Shown here in pieces: positions 1 to 9,596 of a stretch of 64,000 nt of DNA. This stretch comes from Chroococcidiopsis sp. TS-821 (GTDB lineage Bacteria; Cyanobacteriota; Cyanobacteriia; Cyanobacteriales; Chroococcidiopsidaceae), in the NCBI RefSeq assembly GCF_002939305.1, contig NZ_MVDI01000003.1, positions 1 to 64,000 of the forward strand. The letters run 5' to 3'. Position 1 is the first letter of the stretch, and each line of letters opens with the position of its first letter. The position numbers were made by a program, and so were the translations under genes. The notes beneath the pieces are model-generated. The model was not told the DNA's origin, made no database searches, and was given only the letters and a program-made list of their open reading frames with translations.

Positions 1-145
1 TCGCTTGAAGCGCGATTTACCCAAGGATGCGGTTCTGACTTATGATGATGTGGAATTGCCTCCCGGTCGTCTTTGTGACGAGTTGCGTGCCCAGCAGGAT
101 GCTCACTTTGCTTCTCGCGTTCCTCTTGCTGTTGCTTCTGTCTGA
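1..145 (+). CDS. C-terminal end of a SAF-domain oxidoreductase-like protein (partial)
   Basis: An open frame enters from the left edge (first full codon at base 2) and stops with TGA at 143-145, giving 47 residues. They include KRDLPKDAVLTYDDVELP and then GRLCDELRAQQ. That pattern resembles the SAF-like C-terminal tail of homoserine-dehydrogenase-like NAD(P)-binding proteins found in sugar and polysaccharide clusters. The catalytic part lies outside the window, so the function is uncertain. A hairpin just downstream (162-191) probably ends its transcript. Confidence 0.5.
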   Translation, partial: RLKRDLPKDAVLTYDDVELPPGRLCDELRAQQDAHFASRVPLAVASV

Positions 146-161
146 TTTCTAAACCTTATGT

Positions 162-200
162 TAAGAACATTGCACCCTAACAGTGTTCTTATACGCTTTT
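162..200 (+). terminator. Terminator-like hairpin after the left-edge gene
   Basis: The arms at 162-172 and 181-191 pair over 11 positions (one G-U wobble) around an 8-base loop. A T-rich stretch (ATACGCTTTT) follows. It starts 17 bases after the stop codon of the left-edge gene, as expected for an intrinsic terminator. The U tract is imperfect. Confidence 0.5.
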
Positions 201-289
201 GCACGTTGGAAGGCTGGGAGAAACTTCTAGCAAAAGTAGATTTTGCATGAATGTGCAAGTGGAGAATTTTTGAAAGAGCGTTAGTTCGA

Positions 290-319
290 TTGACATAGAT
301 AAAACTTAGTCTTTATGAG
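290..319 (+). promoter_or_regulatory. Candidate sigma-70 type promoter upstream of the 2OG oxygenase
   Basis: The spacer 146-473 has no gene. It holds a perfect -35 box TTGACA at 290-295 and, 18 bases on, a 4/6 -10 match TATGAG at 314-319. This is about 155 bases before the oxygenase start, and it could drive the polysaccharide genes that follow. Nothing else is obvious in the spacer beyond the hairpin at 162. Confidence 0.3.
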
Positions 320-473
320 CAGGTTTATCGAATTACGTTAAATAGAACTGGTTCAAAAATAAACCATACGAAGGTGGTATTGCAAAATGCTTGATATCTA
401 CAACACTAGAAAACTTCTGGCTTTCCTAGTTACTTTTTTTCGTATCTTACCCTTACTCCTATAAAGTCAGAAA

Positions 474-1322
474 ATGAAAACCTTGTTATCCAAAGTCCAA
501 ATTAGCGACGTTATTGCTGAACCCTTTCCTCACATTGTTGTTAGGGATGCCATAGATGAAGATCTATGTGCGAGGTTAATGGCAGAATATCCATCAATCG
601 ATACTTTAAAACAAAGTAAAGATAACCTGCCAACAACAACTGATAGCAATGTCAGATTTCATTACTTAGCCGAAGATGTCTTCAATGACGAGCAAATAAG
701 TCCTACGTGGAAGGAATTTATAAGAATTCACACGTCAAGTTTATTTCTCCAGCAGTTTATTGATTTATTTAAACCTCATATTCTTCAGTATTATCCTAAT
801 TTTGAGCAGGATTATGGTTCTTTTGAATCGCTGACTTCTGGAGTTAGGAAAATTGATACGTTTGAAAACTCAGATGTCTTATTGGATGCACTTATTTGTG
901 TCAACACGCCCGTCACCACGCGTCCAACTTCTGTAAGGGCTGCACACGTTGATTTTGCTGATAAATTATTCGCTGGTTTATTTTATTTACGCGATCCTAA
1001 AGATGACTCTACAGGAGGAGACTTAGAACTTTACAAATTTAAGAATGGGAAACCCCAGGGATTTAGAAGCAATGCCTTACCAAGTTATGCTATCGAACTT
1101 TGTAAAACAATTAAGTACGAACGGAATGTACTTGTACTCTTTTTGAATTCAATTTATGCAGTACATGGAGTAACAGTACGTTCACTCACAAAGCATCCAA
1201 GATATTTTGTGAACTTAGTTGGAGAAGTCAATAAACCTCTATTCGACAACTCAAAATACCAAGAAGCTAATCACATTAAATACTGGAGAAAAGTCAAACA
1301 ACTTATTGGTACAGCTAAATAA
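474..1322 (+). CDS. 2-oxoglutarate/Fe(II)-dependent oxygenase family protein
   Basis: A 282-residue protein with the jelly-roll oxygenase signature in its second half. The iron ligands appear as HVD near residue 161 and a histidine in AVHGVTV near residue 237, followed by KHPRYFVNL, whose Arg would bind 2-oxoglutarate. GGDLELYKF between them is typical of prolyl-hydroxylase-like 2OG oxygenases. The N-terminal 100 residues (PFPHIVVRDAIDEDLC) are the usual lead-in of bacterial members. The substrate is unknown. Its position at the head of a polysaccharide cluster suggests hydroxylation of a sugar, lipid or protein carrier, but that is inference. The start ATG at 474 is the first in frame. Confidence 0.75.
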   Translation: MKTLLSKVQISDVIAEPFPHIVVRDAIDEDLCARLMAEYPSIDTLKQSKDNLPTTTDSNVRFHYLAEDVFNDEQISPTWKEFIRIHTSSLFLQQFIDLFKPHILQYYPNFEQDYGSFESLTSGVRKIDTFENSDVLLDALICVNTPVTTRPTSVRAAHVDFADKLFAGLFYLRDPKDDSTGGDLELYKFKNGKPQGFRSNALPSYAIELCKTIKYERNVLVLFLNSIYAVHGVTVRSLTKHPRYFVNLVGEVNKPLFDNSKYQEANHIKYWRKVKQLIGTAK

Positions 1323-1379
1323 AGTAATTTATATCGAAATTCAAGAGTAATAATTAGCTTGCGAGCAGGGAGCAACAAT

Positions 1380-2372
1380 ATGCAATGTATTGACAATAAA
1401 ACTTATGTTTTACAAGTTGTAGAACTGCTCAAGTTAGAAGCAGAAGCAATTACTAAAGCTGCCAATCGTCTTCAATCGGAACAAGTTGAAAAGGCGGTTG
1501 AAATATTAGCAAATTGTCGAGGGAAAGTGGTACTAGCTGGCGTTGGGAAGTCAGGAATTGTGGCGCGTAAAATTGCTGCAACTTTAACAAGTACGGGAAC
1601 GCTAGCTGTCTATTTGCATCCAGCAGATGCGCTACATGGCGATTTAGGAATCGTTACATCAGATGATGTTGCCATGGTTCTAAGTAACAGTGGTGAAACT
1701 GATGAACTTGTCGTTATGTTACCGCACCTCAAGGCTCGGCAAGTGCCAATTATTGCATTAGTAGGCAACTTGCGCTCTACCTTAGCTCGTAATGCTGATG
1801 TTGTCATGGATGCTGCGGTAGACAAAGAAGCGTGTCCGTTCAATCTTGCGCCGACGACGAGTACAACTGTTGCTTTGTCGATTGGCGACGCGCTAGCGAT
1901 GACATTAATGCAAGTCAAAGGGTTAACGCCCGAAGGTTTTGCGCTGAATCATCCTGCGGGACGCTTGGGAAAACGCTTGACCTTGCGCGTGCGAGACTTA
2001 ATGCACAGTGGGGTAGAAAATCCCACTGTGTTACCTCAAGCGTCTTGGATTGAAGTATTAACCACAATTAGCAAAGGTGGTTTAGGCGCGGTTAACGTCG
2101 TTGATAATGCGAGTCGCTTACTCGGAATTATTACAGATGGAGATTTGCGGCGCTTACTACAAAAATCTCAAAATAAGGACTTGGAATCATTAAGCGCGAT
2201 CGCGATGATGACTCCAAATCCAGTGGTGGTTTCTCCTGACTTACTCGCCTTTCATGCTTTGGAATTGATGGAAAATCGACCATCACAAATTTCAATGTTA
2301 CCTGTTGTTGATGCACAACAGCATTGTATCGGTTTGATTCGATTGCACGATATTGTGCGGTGCGGAATTTGA
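1380..2372 (+). CDS. kdsD: Arabinose-5-phosphate isomerase (KpsF/GutQ family)
   Basis: Converts D-ribulose 5-phosphate to D-arabinose 5-phosphate, the first committed step to KDO. The SIS domain (about residues 30-165) shows VLAGVGKSGIVARKIAATL and LSNSGETDELV, and DALHGDLG lies between. A tandem CBS pair follows (about 200-325: RVRDLMHSG and IAMMTPNPVVVSP). About 330 residues is the usual length. I chose ATG 1380, preceded by a GCAGGGAG ribosome site, over a TTG seven codons upstream. kdsB, kdsA and kdsC lie downstream in the same cluster, which makes KDO synthesis the likely role. Confidence 0.93.
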   Translation: MQCIDNKTYVLQVVELLKLEAEAITKAANRLQSEQVEKAVEILANCRGKVVLAGVGKSGIVARKIAATLTSTGTLAVYLHPADALHGDLGIVTSDDVAMVLSNSGETDELVVMLPHLKARQVPIIALVGNLRSTLARNADVVMDAAVDKEACPFNLAPTTSTTVALSIGDALAMTLMQVKGLTPEGFALNHPAGRLGKRLTLRVRDLMHSGVENPTVLPQASWIEVLTTISKGGLGAVNVVDNASRLLGIITDGDLRRLLQKSQNKDLESLSAIAMMTPNPVVVSPDLLAFHALELMENRPSQISMLPVVDAQQHCIGLIRLHDIVRCGI

Positions 2373-2399
2373 TGTCTATCACAACAAGCAAAACAAACT

Positions 2400-3425
2400 A
2401 TGCGACGTCCTCTAATAAGCACCTTGCTGGTGGTGGGCAGCAGTAGTATGCTGTTCGTGCTACCACCATCTGTCACTTATGCACAATCTCCGGCGGTTGC
2501 TTCCGAATATACAGCGAACCTGAAAGCAGCAAGAGAAACGCGTGTTGGTATTGCTGGTGATAAATTTACGATCAACGGTCAGCCAACTTTTTTACTAGGG
2601 GTAAGCTACTTTGATGCAGTTCACTGGCGTGAATCTGATTTGGATCGTTTAGCCGAACATAACTTCAACCTCATCCGTATTTTTCTCGATTGGCGAAATC
2701 GCGGTTTTTTTGATGATGAAGGCAATTTAACAAAATCAGAAGAACTCCTAGCGCTAGTACGTGCTGCTAACGACCGAGGAATGGTTGTTGATGTCACTAT
2801 TACAGGATATAGCAAAATTCCGCGCGACAAAGCGGTTCGAGCTGCTGTGCGAGCATTGCGCAATGAACCAAACGTAATTTTCGACTTGCAAAATGAACAC
2901 AATCTTGGTGGCGAAGCTGCACTTTCGCACTCGGATATTCGCCAGCTTTACTTTATTGCAAAAGCTGAAAATGCCCGCGCCATCATTTTTACTTCTAACT
3001 ATGCTGCATGGATGCGAGGTAACACGCTAAATCCTGAAAGATTAACGCAAGAAGTCAAAACTGGTGTCGATCTTGTTGCACCTCACTTTACGCGCAATCC
3101 CAAATGGTACAGCGACACAGGTACGCGCGTTGCCCAAACTAAAGAACACCTACGCAGCATTAATCGCAATTTACCAGTGTATGTCCAAGAAGATCATCGT
3201 AACGGTTGGCGCGGAGGAGAATTTACCAAAGAGCAATTTCTGCAAGCCGCACAGGAAGCTAAAGCCAATGGTGCTGCTGGCTGGGTATTTCATACTGCTG
3301 CGGGATTTTCTTTAATCGATCGCGAATTTTTTGCGGAGTTAGATGCAACAGAACGTCAGGTAATTCAAAAATTAGGTTCGGTGATTTTTGCTAACTCGAC
3401 GGCGTATAACACGCCTGGCGACTGA
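2400..3425 (+). CDS. Secreted glycoside-hydrolase-like (beta/alpha)8 protein
   Basis: A 341-residue protein with a signal peptide (residues 1-29: basic MRRP, hydrophobic run, cleavage near YAQ). The mature part reads as a GH5/cellulase-like TIM barrel. It has an N-terminal strand INGQPTFLLGVSYFDA, a candidate acid/base Glu166 in FDLQNEHN, and a candidate nucleophile Glu264 in VYVQEDHR near the C-terminus. Trp296 in GAAGWVFHTAAGF fits a late barrel strand. It sits 27 bases after kdsD and before kdsB, so it may trim the KDO-containing polymer during export. The exact family and substrate are not determined. Confidence 0.6.
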   Translation: MRRPLISTLLVVGSSSMLFVLPPSVTYAQSPAVASEYTANLKAARETRVGIAGDKFTINGQPTFLLGVSYFDAVHWRESDLDRLAEHNFNLIRIFLDWRNRGFFDDEGNLTKSEELLALVRAANDRGMVVDVTITGYSKIPRDKAVRAAVRALRNEPNVIFDLQNEHNLGGEAALSHSDIRQLYFIAKAENARAIIFTSNYAAWMRGNTLNPERLTQEVKTGVDLVAPHFTRNPKWYSDTGTRVAQTKEHLRSINRNLPVYVQEDHRNGWRGGEFTKEQFLQAAQEAKANGAAGWVFHTAAGFSLIDREFFAELDATERQVIQKLGSVIFANSTAYNTPGD

Positions 3426-3467
3426 AGTCGCGGTTTTATAAACGAAGTCCGCCTGCGTGGACTAGGA
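3421..3467 (+). repeat. Dispersed intergenic repeat, copy 1
   Basis: The sequence ACTGAAGTCGCGG, then a short spacer, then AAGTCCGCCTGCGTGGACT and TAGGAG lies at the 3' end of the glycoside-hydrolase-like gene and overlaps its last codons. A closely similar element occurs at 44738-44803, after the CHAD gene. The GTCCGCCTGCGTGGAC part is self-complementary. Confidence 0.6.
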
Positions 3468-3496
3468 GATTAATACATTTCTACTTTGGAGTCATT

Positions 3497-4237
3497 ATGG
3501 AAATCTTGGCTGTCATTCCTGCACGTTACGACTCACAACGCTTTCCTGGTAAACCTCTAGTGATGATTGAAGATCGTCCTATGGTGCAGTGGGTTTATGA
3601 AGCGGCGAAAAGTTGTCCTGCTTTTAGTAAGGTTGTCGTTGCGACAGACAGCGAACTGGTAGCAGATTGCGTGCGCAAGTTTGGCGGTGCAGTAGAAATG
3701 ACGAGTAGCGCGCATCAAACAGGTACAGACCGCGTTGCTGAAGTTGCTCAAAGATATCCACAAATGCAGGCGATCGCTAATGTTCAAGGAGATCAACCTT
3801 TTGTGACGGCGCAAATGCTGATGCAATTGGTTTCTCCTTATTTAGAGGGCGCAGCACCAGATATGACAACGTTAGCTTGTCCGTTAGAACAAGAAACAGA
3901 TTACTTTAACCCAAATGCAGTAAAGGTGTTGTGCGATCGCAACGGTCGCGCGCTTTACTTCTCGCGATCTCCGATTCCCTACTTCCGCAATCAAGGAACT
4001 GCCCCAGTTTTTCACCACCTTGGGCTGTATGCTTTTAGACGAGATTTTCTGGCGGACTACGCTCAACTTACGCCTACACCACTAGAACAGTGCGAAGGTT
4101 TAGAACAATTACGCGTTCTAGAACACGGTTATTCAATTATTGTCCGCCAAACGCAAAAAGCTGTGCTGGAGATTAATACTCCCGCCGATTTACTACAAGC
4201 AAAGTCGCTATTTGCTAAAAGCTCAGTTACATCATGA
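3497..4237 (+). CDS. kdsB: 3-deoxy-manno-octulosonate cytidylyltransferase (CMP-KDO synthetase)
   Basis: Activates KDO with CTP to give CMP-KDO, the donor for KDO transferases. The N-terminal nucleotide-binding motif IPARYDSQRFPGKPL (residues 7-21) is diagnostic. NVQGDQPFV (about 94-102) carries the metal-binding acidic residue, and YFSRSPIPYFR and HHLGLYAFRRDFL follow as in the family. At 246 residues it is full length. The ATG at 3497 follows GGAGTCATT. It is separated by 72 bases from the preceding gene, a gap filled by a dispersed repeat. Confidence 0.95.
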   Translation: MEILAVIPARYDSQRFPGKPLVMIEDRPMVQWVYEAAKSCPAFSKVVVATDSELVADCVRKFGGAVEMTSSAHQTGTDRVAEVAQRYPQMQAIANVQGDQPFVTAQMLMQLVSPYLEGAAPDMTTLACPLEQETDYFNPNAVKVLCDRNGRALYFSRSPIPYFRNQGTAPVFHHLGLYAFRRDFLADYAQLTPTPLEQCEGLEQLRVLEHGYSIIVRQTQKAVLEINTPADLLQAKSLFAKSSVTS

Positions 4238-4255
4238 TTTTATAGTTGTGTTCTC

Positions 4256-5002
4256 ATGGCAACCTCCTCAGAACAACATATTTCAACTCGTTTCTTCCAG
4301 CAGCAGACAGCCCATCGACAGCGACTTGGTTCACTGTGGTCGCGCTTTTGGATGAAGTTTGCTTGGTCAGGCTATTTTGGACGTTTTGCGACTCGCCTTG
4401 CAGCTTGGACTGCTCCACCTTACAGACAACGCCGTCGTTTGGCGCGTTACCATCGCAAGGGTTACATCTCGCATAATGCCAGTATTTATCACAATAATGT
4501 GCAACTGGGTACTAATGTCTTCATTGGCGATCGCGTCATGATTTATCAAGATGATGGTACTGGTTCTGTAGAAATAGGTAACAGCGTCCGCATCCATCAA
4601 GATGTTTGTATTGAAACTGGTGCTGGTGGTAGCGTTGCAATTGGAGCGGAGACAGGTATTCAACCTCGCTGTCAGCTTTCCGCCTACAAAGCACCAATTC
4701 ACATCGGTCGCGGCGTCATGATTGCACCAAACTGTGCCTTTTATCCCTACGATCATGGCATTGCCCCTCACGAACCGATCAAAAATCAGCCGTTGCAAAC
4801 AAAAGGTGGCATCACAATTGATGACGATGCTTGGTTAGGCTACGGAGTCATTGTTTTGGATGGAGTTCGGATTGGTAAAGGAGCCGTAGTTGGTGCGGGT
4901 GCGGTTGTCACTAAAGATATTCCAGACGGTGCGATCGCTGTGGGATCGCCTGCACGTGTAATTAGTATGCGCAGCAACCTTGTTAAAAACAATATTGAAT
5001 AA
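4256..5002 (+). CDS. Left-handed beta-helix acyltransferase (hexapeptide repeat)
   Basis: A 248-residue enzyme, probably an acetyl- or acyl-transferase acting on a sugar or glycan intermediate. About 70 N-terminal residues (WMKFAWSGYFGRFATRLAAW) are followed by hexapeptide turns from residue 78 (VQLGTNVFIGDRVMI, VEIGNSVRIH). The C-terminal segment GVIVLDGVRIGKGAVVGAG and PARVISM is typical of maltose O-acetyltransferase/NodL/WbbJ-like enzymes. The protein is closely similar along its length to the one at 16263, so the two look like paralogues. The ATG at 4256 lies 18 bases after kdsB. Confidence 0.8.
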   Translation: MATSSEQHISTRFFQQQTAHRQRLGSLWSRFWMKFAWSGYFGRFATRLAAWTAPPYRQRRRLARYHRKGYISHNASIYHNNVQLGTNVFIGDRVMIYQDDGTGSVEIGNSVRIHQDVCIETGAGGSVAIGAETGIQPRCQLSAYKAPIHIGRGVMIAPNCAFYPYDHGIAPHEPIKNQPLQTKGGITIDDDAWLGYGVIVLDGVRIGKGAVVGAGAVVTKDIPDGAIAVGSPARVISMRSNLVKNNIE

Positions 5003-5071
5003 AGTTTAGATGACTCATTAATAAGTGAGTGAGATTTCTTTAACCCATTAAACGAAATAAGACGTAAAGAA

Positions 5072-5968
5072 ATGAGCAGTTTACTCACAATTGCCATTCC
5101 CACCTACAATCGCGCCCACTTGTTAGATCAGCAGTTAGCCTGGCTAGCCAACTCTATCAAAGGCTTTGAATCTGAATGTGAGATTATCATTTCAGATAAC
5201 TGTTCGACTGATACAACTTCAAAAGTTATCCAAAAGTGGCAACCTGCTTTTACTACTACTCAGCTTCGTATCAACCGCAATCATGAAAATATTGGAGCTA
5301 TCAAAAATATTGCCTACTGTATCAACAACGCTACAAGCAAATATGTTTGGACAATTAGCGACGACGATAAAATTTATGACAAAACTTTAGCTTACTTGCT
5401 GCAAGAATTGAAAGCTAATCCAGAACTTTCTTTGCTTATTTTAAATTTCTCTAACTTTAATATCAAAACAAATCAACAGCGATTTACACATTGTTTTAAT
5501 ATTGAGAACGATGAGGTCAATCGCAATGGAAAAGCTTTGTTTGAACGCTGCTTACCAGTAGATTTTGCTGGCGGGGTTGCACTAACAACAGCTTTAGTTT
5601 ATCAAACAACTATAGCAAAACGTGCTTTACAAGAATGGGCATCTGGTCTAAACAACCTAGCTGTTCAGATATATGTTACAGGATTTTGTGCGCTTCATGG
5701 CAGCGTAAAAGTAACCAAAGATACTTATTTACAATGTAATACTGGTACTAATTTTTGGAGAGAAAACGCCAAGTTAGCTTTTCAATTGCGTTACGTAGAT
5801 ATACCTGCGGTTTTCTGGAAATTATCGCGGATAGGTTACTCTAAAAAACTCTGTATAAGTATGATTCTTTCTCAATACGAAAGAATGATTCTTGAGCATT
5901 TTCAAATGAGATATCTCTGGAGGAGATTAAAAAGCGGAATCCGAAGTCGTTTATGGAAAGTTCAGTAA
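5072..5968 (+). CDS. Family 2 glycosyltransferase
   Basis: A 298-residue GT-A enzyme. The N-terminus LLTIAIPTYNRAHLL, then IIISDNCSTDTT (about residues 36-47) and TISDDDKIYD (about 95-104, the metal-binding D-D-D) define the nucleotide-sugar site. The C-terminal third is more variable and basic (RRLKSGIRSRLWK), which suggests peripheral membrane association. It probably adds one sugar to the cluster's polysaccharide repeat unit; donor and acceptor are unknown. It lies 69 bases downstream of the acyltransferase gene. Confidence 0.85.
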   Translation: MSSLLTIAIPTYNRAHLLDQQLAWLANSIKGFESECEIIISDNCSTDTTSKVIQKWQPAFTTTQLRINRNHENIGAIKNIAYCINNATSKYVWTISDDDKIYDKTLAYLLQELKANPELSLLILNFSNFNIKTNQQRFTHCFNIENDEVNRNGKALFERCLPVDFAGGVALTTALVYQTTIAKRALQEWASGLNNLAVQIYVTGFCALHGSVKVTKDTYLQCNTGTNFWRENAKLAFQLRYVDIPAVFWKLSRIGYSKKLCISMILSQYERMILEHFQMRYLWRRLKSGIRSRLWKVQ

Positions 5969-6121
5969 TTTAAAAAATGTTATGCAAATAAATTCGCAGC
6001 CAAGCAAAAATCCACCTGCACAGAAGACCGAGTGTGTTGCCGCGCACACTATGTTTCAATAGCCCCGAAGAAAGTCGTATGGCATCTATCCATAACTCAC
6101 CGTCATAAGTGTGGTTCAACA

Positions 6122-7216
6122 ATGCTACAAACTCAAACTAACATAATTAGTAATTTCAGCACTGAAGCATTACCACCAATTTATTTTTATATTGCTCAAG
6201 AGCATTGGCCTAAAAACTTCTCACCCGACAACACCGATCCACAATGGATTGATCGGCACTGGCAGCTTTTCAATCCAGGTATATTTGCTTGTACTTTGCA
6301 AACTTATGTCCGTTTAAAAGCAGATGGATTTCCTTGTCAGCTAACTGGAAGTATGCCAACTGAGGGGATCGTTGTTGCTTACCATAAATCTGTTTTTTGG
6401 ACAAAGTGGAAGCCTGATTCTAAAGTCATGTTGGTGTGTATTGTTGCCGATCGCTCGCGGCGACACCCTTGGGCGCATTTTCATGTTGTCCTTAACCCTC
6501 AAGAATTACTTTCTCAAGACGGTTATTCAATTCACAACAGCTACTACATCCCTCATTGGGCACCGCAACCAGGTTTGATTCCTCGCGATTCTACACGTGG
6601 CGATCGCTTTGAAAATGTCACTTTCTTTGGTCGCGAACAAAACCTTGCCCCTGAACTCAAACACCCGTCTTGGGCTGAACAATTACAGGCGTTGGGTTTG
6701 CGTTGGCAAATTGCTGGCGAGGAATCTTGGAACGACTATAGCACTGTTGATGCTGTTGTTGCTGTACGCAGTTTCGATAATCAAGACCATACGGTAAGAC
6801 CTGCTTTAAAGCTATATAATGCTTGGCACGCAGGTGTACCTGCAATTCTCGGTCGTGAATCTGCTTTTCAAGCTGAGCGCAGAAACGAACTAGACTACTT
6901 AGAAGCAACTTCGCCAACTCAGCTACTAGCGATGCTGCAACAACTGCGCGATGACGTAGAATTGCGTCGTGCAATGGTTGATAACGGTCGCTTACGCGCC
7001 AGAGAAACGCAACATTATATTCTATTAAACACCTGGCGTTGCTTTTTAATGGGTACAGTAGTTCCAGCTTACAAACGTTGGCGTGAAGCTCCATCGTTTG
7101 TACAACAATCGTTTCAAATAAAAGGTAGGTTTACCGATTCTTTAGAGCGCGTTACACGCCGAATGCCAAAGCTCAAGTTTATCCAAGCTTCAACTAAAGT
7201 TTTGACAAAAGTTTAA
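6122..7216 (+). CDS. Glycosyltransferase-like protein (GT-B type C-terminus)
   Basis: From ATG 6122 the protein is 364 residues; a GTG at 6032 would add 30 poorly conserved residues and is less likely. The C-terminal half carries ALKLYNAWHAGVPAILGRE and a following ELDYLEATSP region, which resemble the donor-binding end of GT-B transferases. The N-terminal half (IYFYIAQEHWPKNF, VVAYHKSVFWTKWKP) matches nothing I can name. Its place between two clear glycosyltransferases supports a role in the same glycan. Confidence 0.6.
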   Translation: MLQTQTNIISNFSTEALPPIYFYIAQEHWPKNFSPDNTDPQWIDRHWQLFNPGIFACTLQTYVRLKADGFPCQLTGSMPTEGIVVAYHKSVFWTKWKPDSKVMLVCIVADRSRRHPWAHFHVVLNPQELLSQDGYSIHNSYYIPHWAPQPGLIPRDSTRGDRFENVTFFGREQNLAPELKHPSWAEQLQALGLRWQIAGEESWNDYSTVDAVVAVRSFDNQDHTVRPALKLYNAWHAGVPAILGRESAFQAERRNELDYLEATSPTQLLAMLQQLRDDVELRRAMVDNGRLRARETQHYILLNTWRCFLMGTVVPAYKRWREAPSFVQQSFQIKGRFTDSLERVTRRMPKLKFIQASTKVLTKV

Positions 7217-7403
7217 ATCTTTTCTTGACCAATCAAAAGTAGTAATATTGCTGAGCTTAAATATGACAATTAAATGCGATCGCGGCACGTATTCATATTA
7301 CGTCCTGCTCAATACTCATAAAGAAGTAACATGAGTAACTAATCTGAAGTAGAGTTTGCTACTTTGTATTGATTAACTATTGACATCAGGGGAAGCTAAC
7401 GAT
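7217..7403 (+). other. Spacer without a recognised gene
   Basis: This AT-rich gap contains one HIP1 site (7276 area) and no convincing reading frame. The downstream gene has a ribosome site AGGGGAAG about 11 bases before ATG 7404. A promoter could lie here, but no clear -35/-10 pair was seen. Confidence 0.3.
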
Positions 7404-8660
7404 ATGAAAACAATTCTACTTGCCACAGATCGTAAGTTTTGGCGTCAAGAGCAAGGCTCAGCAAAAAGAATTTCTGACTTGTATGAGTATTTAGTTAAGA
7501 AGAAGTTTGATGTTTTTGTATTTTTTATTGGCAGGCTTACAGACGCTGAAATCGATTTAATTAAGATGACCTATGAAGGAGAGTTTAAAGTTTTTAACAA
7601 AAAGAGTGGCTTTTTGAGTATTGACTGTCATAGCTCAGGTATAAAGAACTTTTTGGTTAGAAGTAGAAATCTTATTAGAAACAAACTTAAGTTACTCAAA
7701 AGAGTATTAATCACTCGCGATCTAGTAAAACAGCAAAAGCGACAGAGACAACTAGCAAATACTGATTTTTTTAGTCAATTTCATCAAGATTACTTTCGTA
7801 ATGTTTGTCAAAATTTAAAGCCAGACGCAATTATTATCGAATACATCAGACTTGCTTATTTAGTGCAAGGACTTGATAAATTTGAAGCACGACCACTAAC
7901 TTTGATTGATACCCACGATGTGGGGCATCAAAGATATCAAATATTCCAAGCTAATGGCGAATCAGAAATAAAAATTACAGCAGAAGAGGAAAAAGAAATA
8001 TTAAGCATCTTTGATGTGATTATAGCAATTCAAAATCAAGATAAGGAAACTTTTCAGCAAATGCTACCTGAACATCGTGTCATTCAGGTGGGATATCCTT
8101 GCGAACCTAAAAAGCACGAATTCAAAGATAAACTACCTATTAATATTACTTACATTGCTGGACCTAATGCTTCAAATAAACGGGCGATCGCGCATTTTCT
8201 CAAAAAAGTTTGGCTAAAACTGATAGCAAAATTTCAGCACAAGATTAAGTTACACATAGTAGGAAGAATTTGTGAAGAATTAACTGATGTTGAAATTCCT
8301 GCTCGCGTGCAACTCACTGGATGGGTTGATGAGGTAGAAAGTGTATATAAAGAAGCAGATATTGTCATCAATCCTGTTTACTTTGGCACAGGACTTAAAA
8401 TCAAAAATGTCGAAGCTTTATGTCATGCTAAACCATTAGTAACCACTACAGTTGGTGCAGAAGGATTAGAGCATGGAACGAACCAGGCTTTTTTAGTGAG
8501 CGATCGCCCAGAAGAAACATACGAGCAATTATCAACATTAATAGAGAATGAAGAATTGAGAAAACAATACTCAGAAAAAGCATACACCTTTGCTTGTGAA
8601 AACTTTACTGAAGATGAGGTGTATCGAGAGCTTTATCAAGTCTTAAAGTCAAGTGGGTAA
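7404..8660 (+). CDS. Family 4-like (GT-B) glycosyltransferase
   Basis: A 418-residue protein starting at ATG 7404 (an upstream TTG at 7380 adds eight weak residues). The N-terminal Rossmann half begins MKTILLATDRKFWRQEQGSA. The C-terminal donor-binding half shows ITYIAGPNASNKRAIAHFL, RVQLTGWVDEVESVYKEAD and the E-x7-E-like region YFGTGLKIKNVEALCHAKP. The latter resembles sugar transferases of the PEP-CTERM/TuaH type. It is distinctly AT-richer than its neighbours, including kdsA immediately downstream, which may indicate recent acquisition. Confidence 0.8.
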   Translation: MKTILLATDRKFWRQEQGSAKRISDLYEYLVKKKFDVFVFFIGRLTDAEIDLIKMTYEGEFKVFNKKSGFLSIDCHSSGIKNFLVRSRNLIRNKLKLLKRVLITRDLVKQQKRQRQLANTDFFSQFHQDYFRNVCQNLKPDAIIIEYIRLAYLVQGLDKFEARPLTLIDTHDVGHQRYQIFQANGESEIKITAEEEKEILSIFDVIIAIQNQDKETFQQMLPEHRVIQVGYPCEPKKHEFKDKLPINITYIAGPNASNKRAIAHFLKKVWLKLIAKFQHKIKLHIVGRICEELTDVEIPARVQLTGWVDEVESVYKEADIVINPVYFGTGLKIKNVEALCHAKPLVTTTVGAEGLEHGTNQAFLVSDRPEETYEQLSTLIENEELRKQYSEKAYTFACENFTEDEVYRELYQVLKSSG

Positions 8661-8756
8661 TGGGTAACAGGTAGTGATGTTCTTAGTGCGTTTTCAATGA
8701 CCAATTATTAATTACCAGCCTTGATGTTACGTTTATTTGCAACAAAAGTGTATTAA

Positions 8757-9595
<839 letters not shown>

Positions 9596-9596
<1 letters not shown>

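Noticed and set aside
4367-4798. 143-codon minus-strand frame opposite the acyltransferase
   Set aside because: It mirrors the hexapeptide-repeat gene, has low-complexity Asn/Thr content and no ribosome site; it is a shadow of the real gene.
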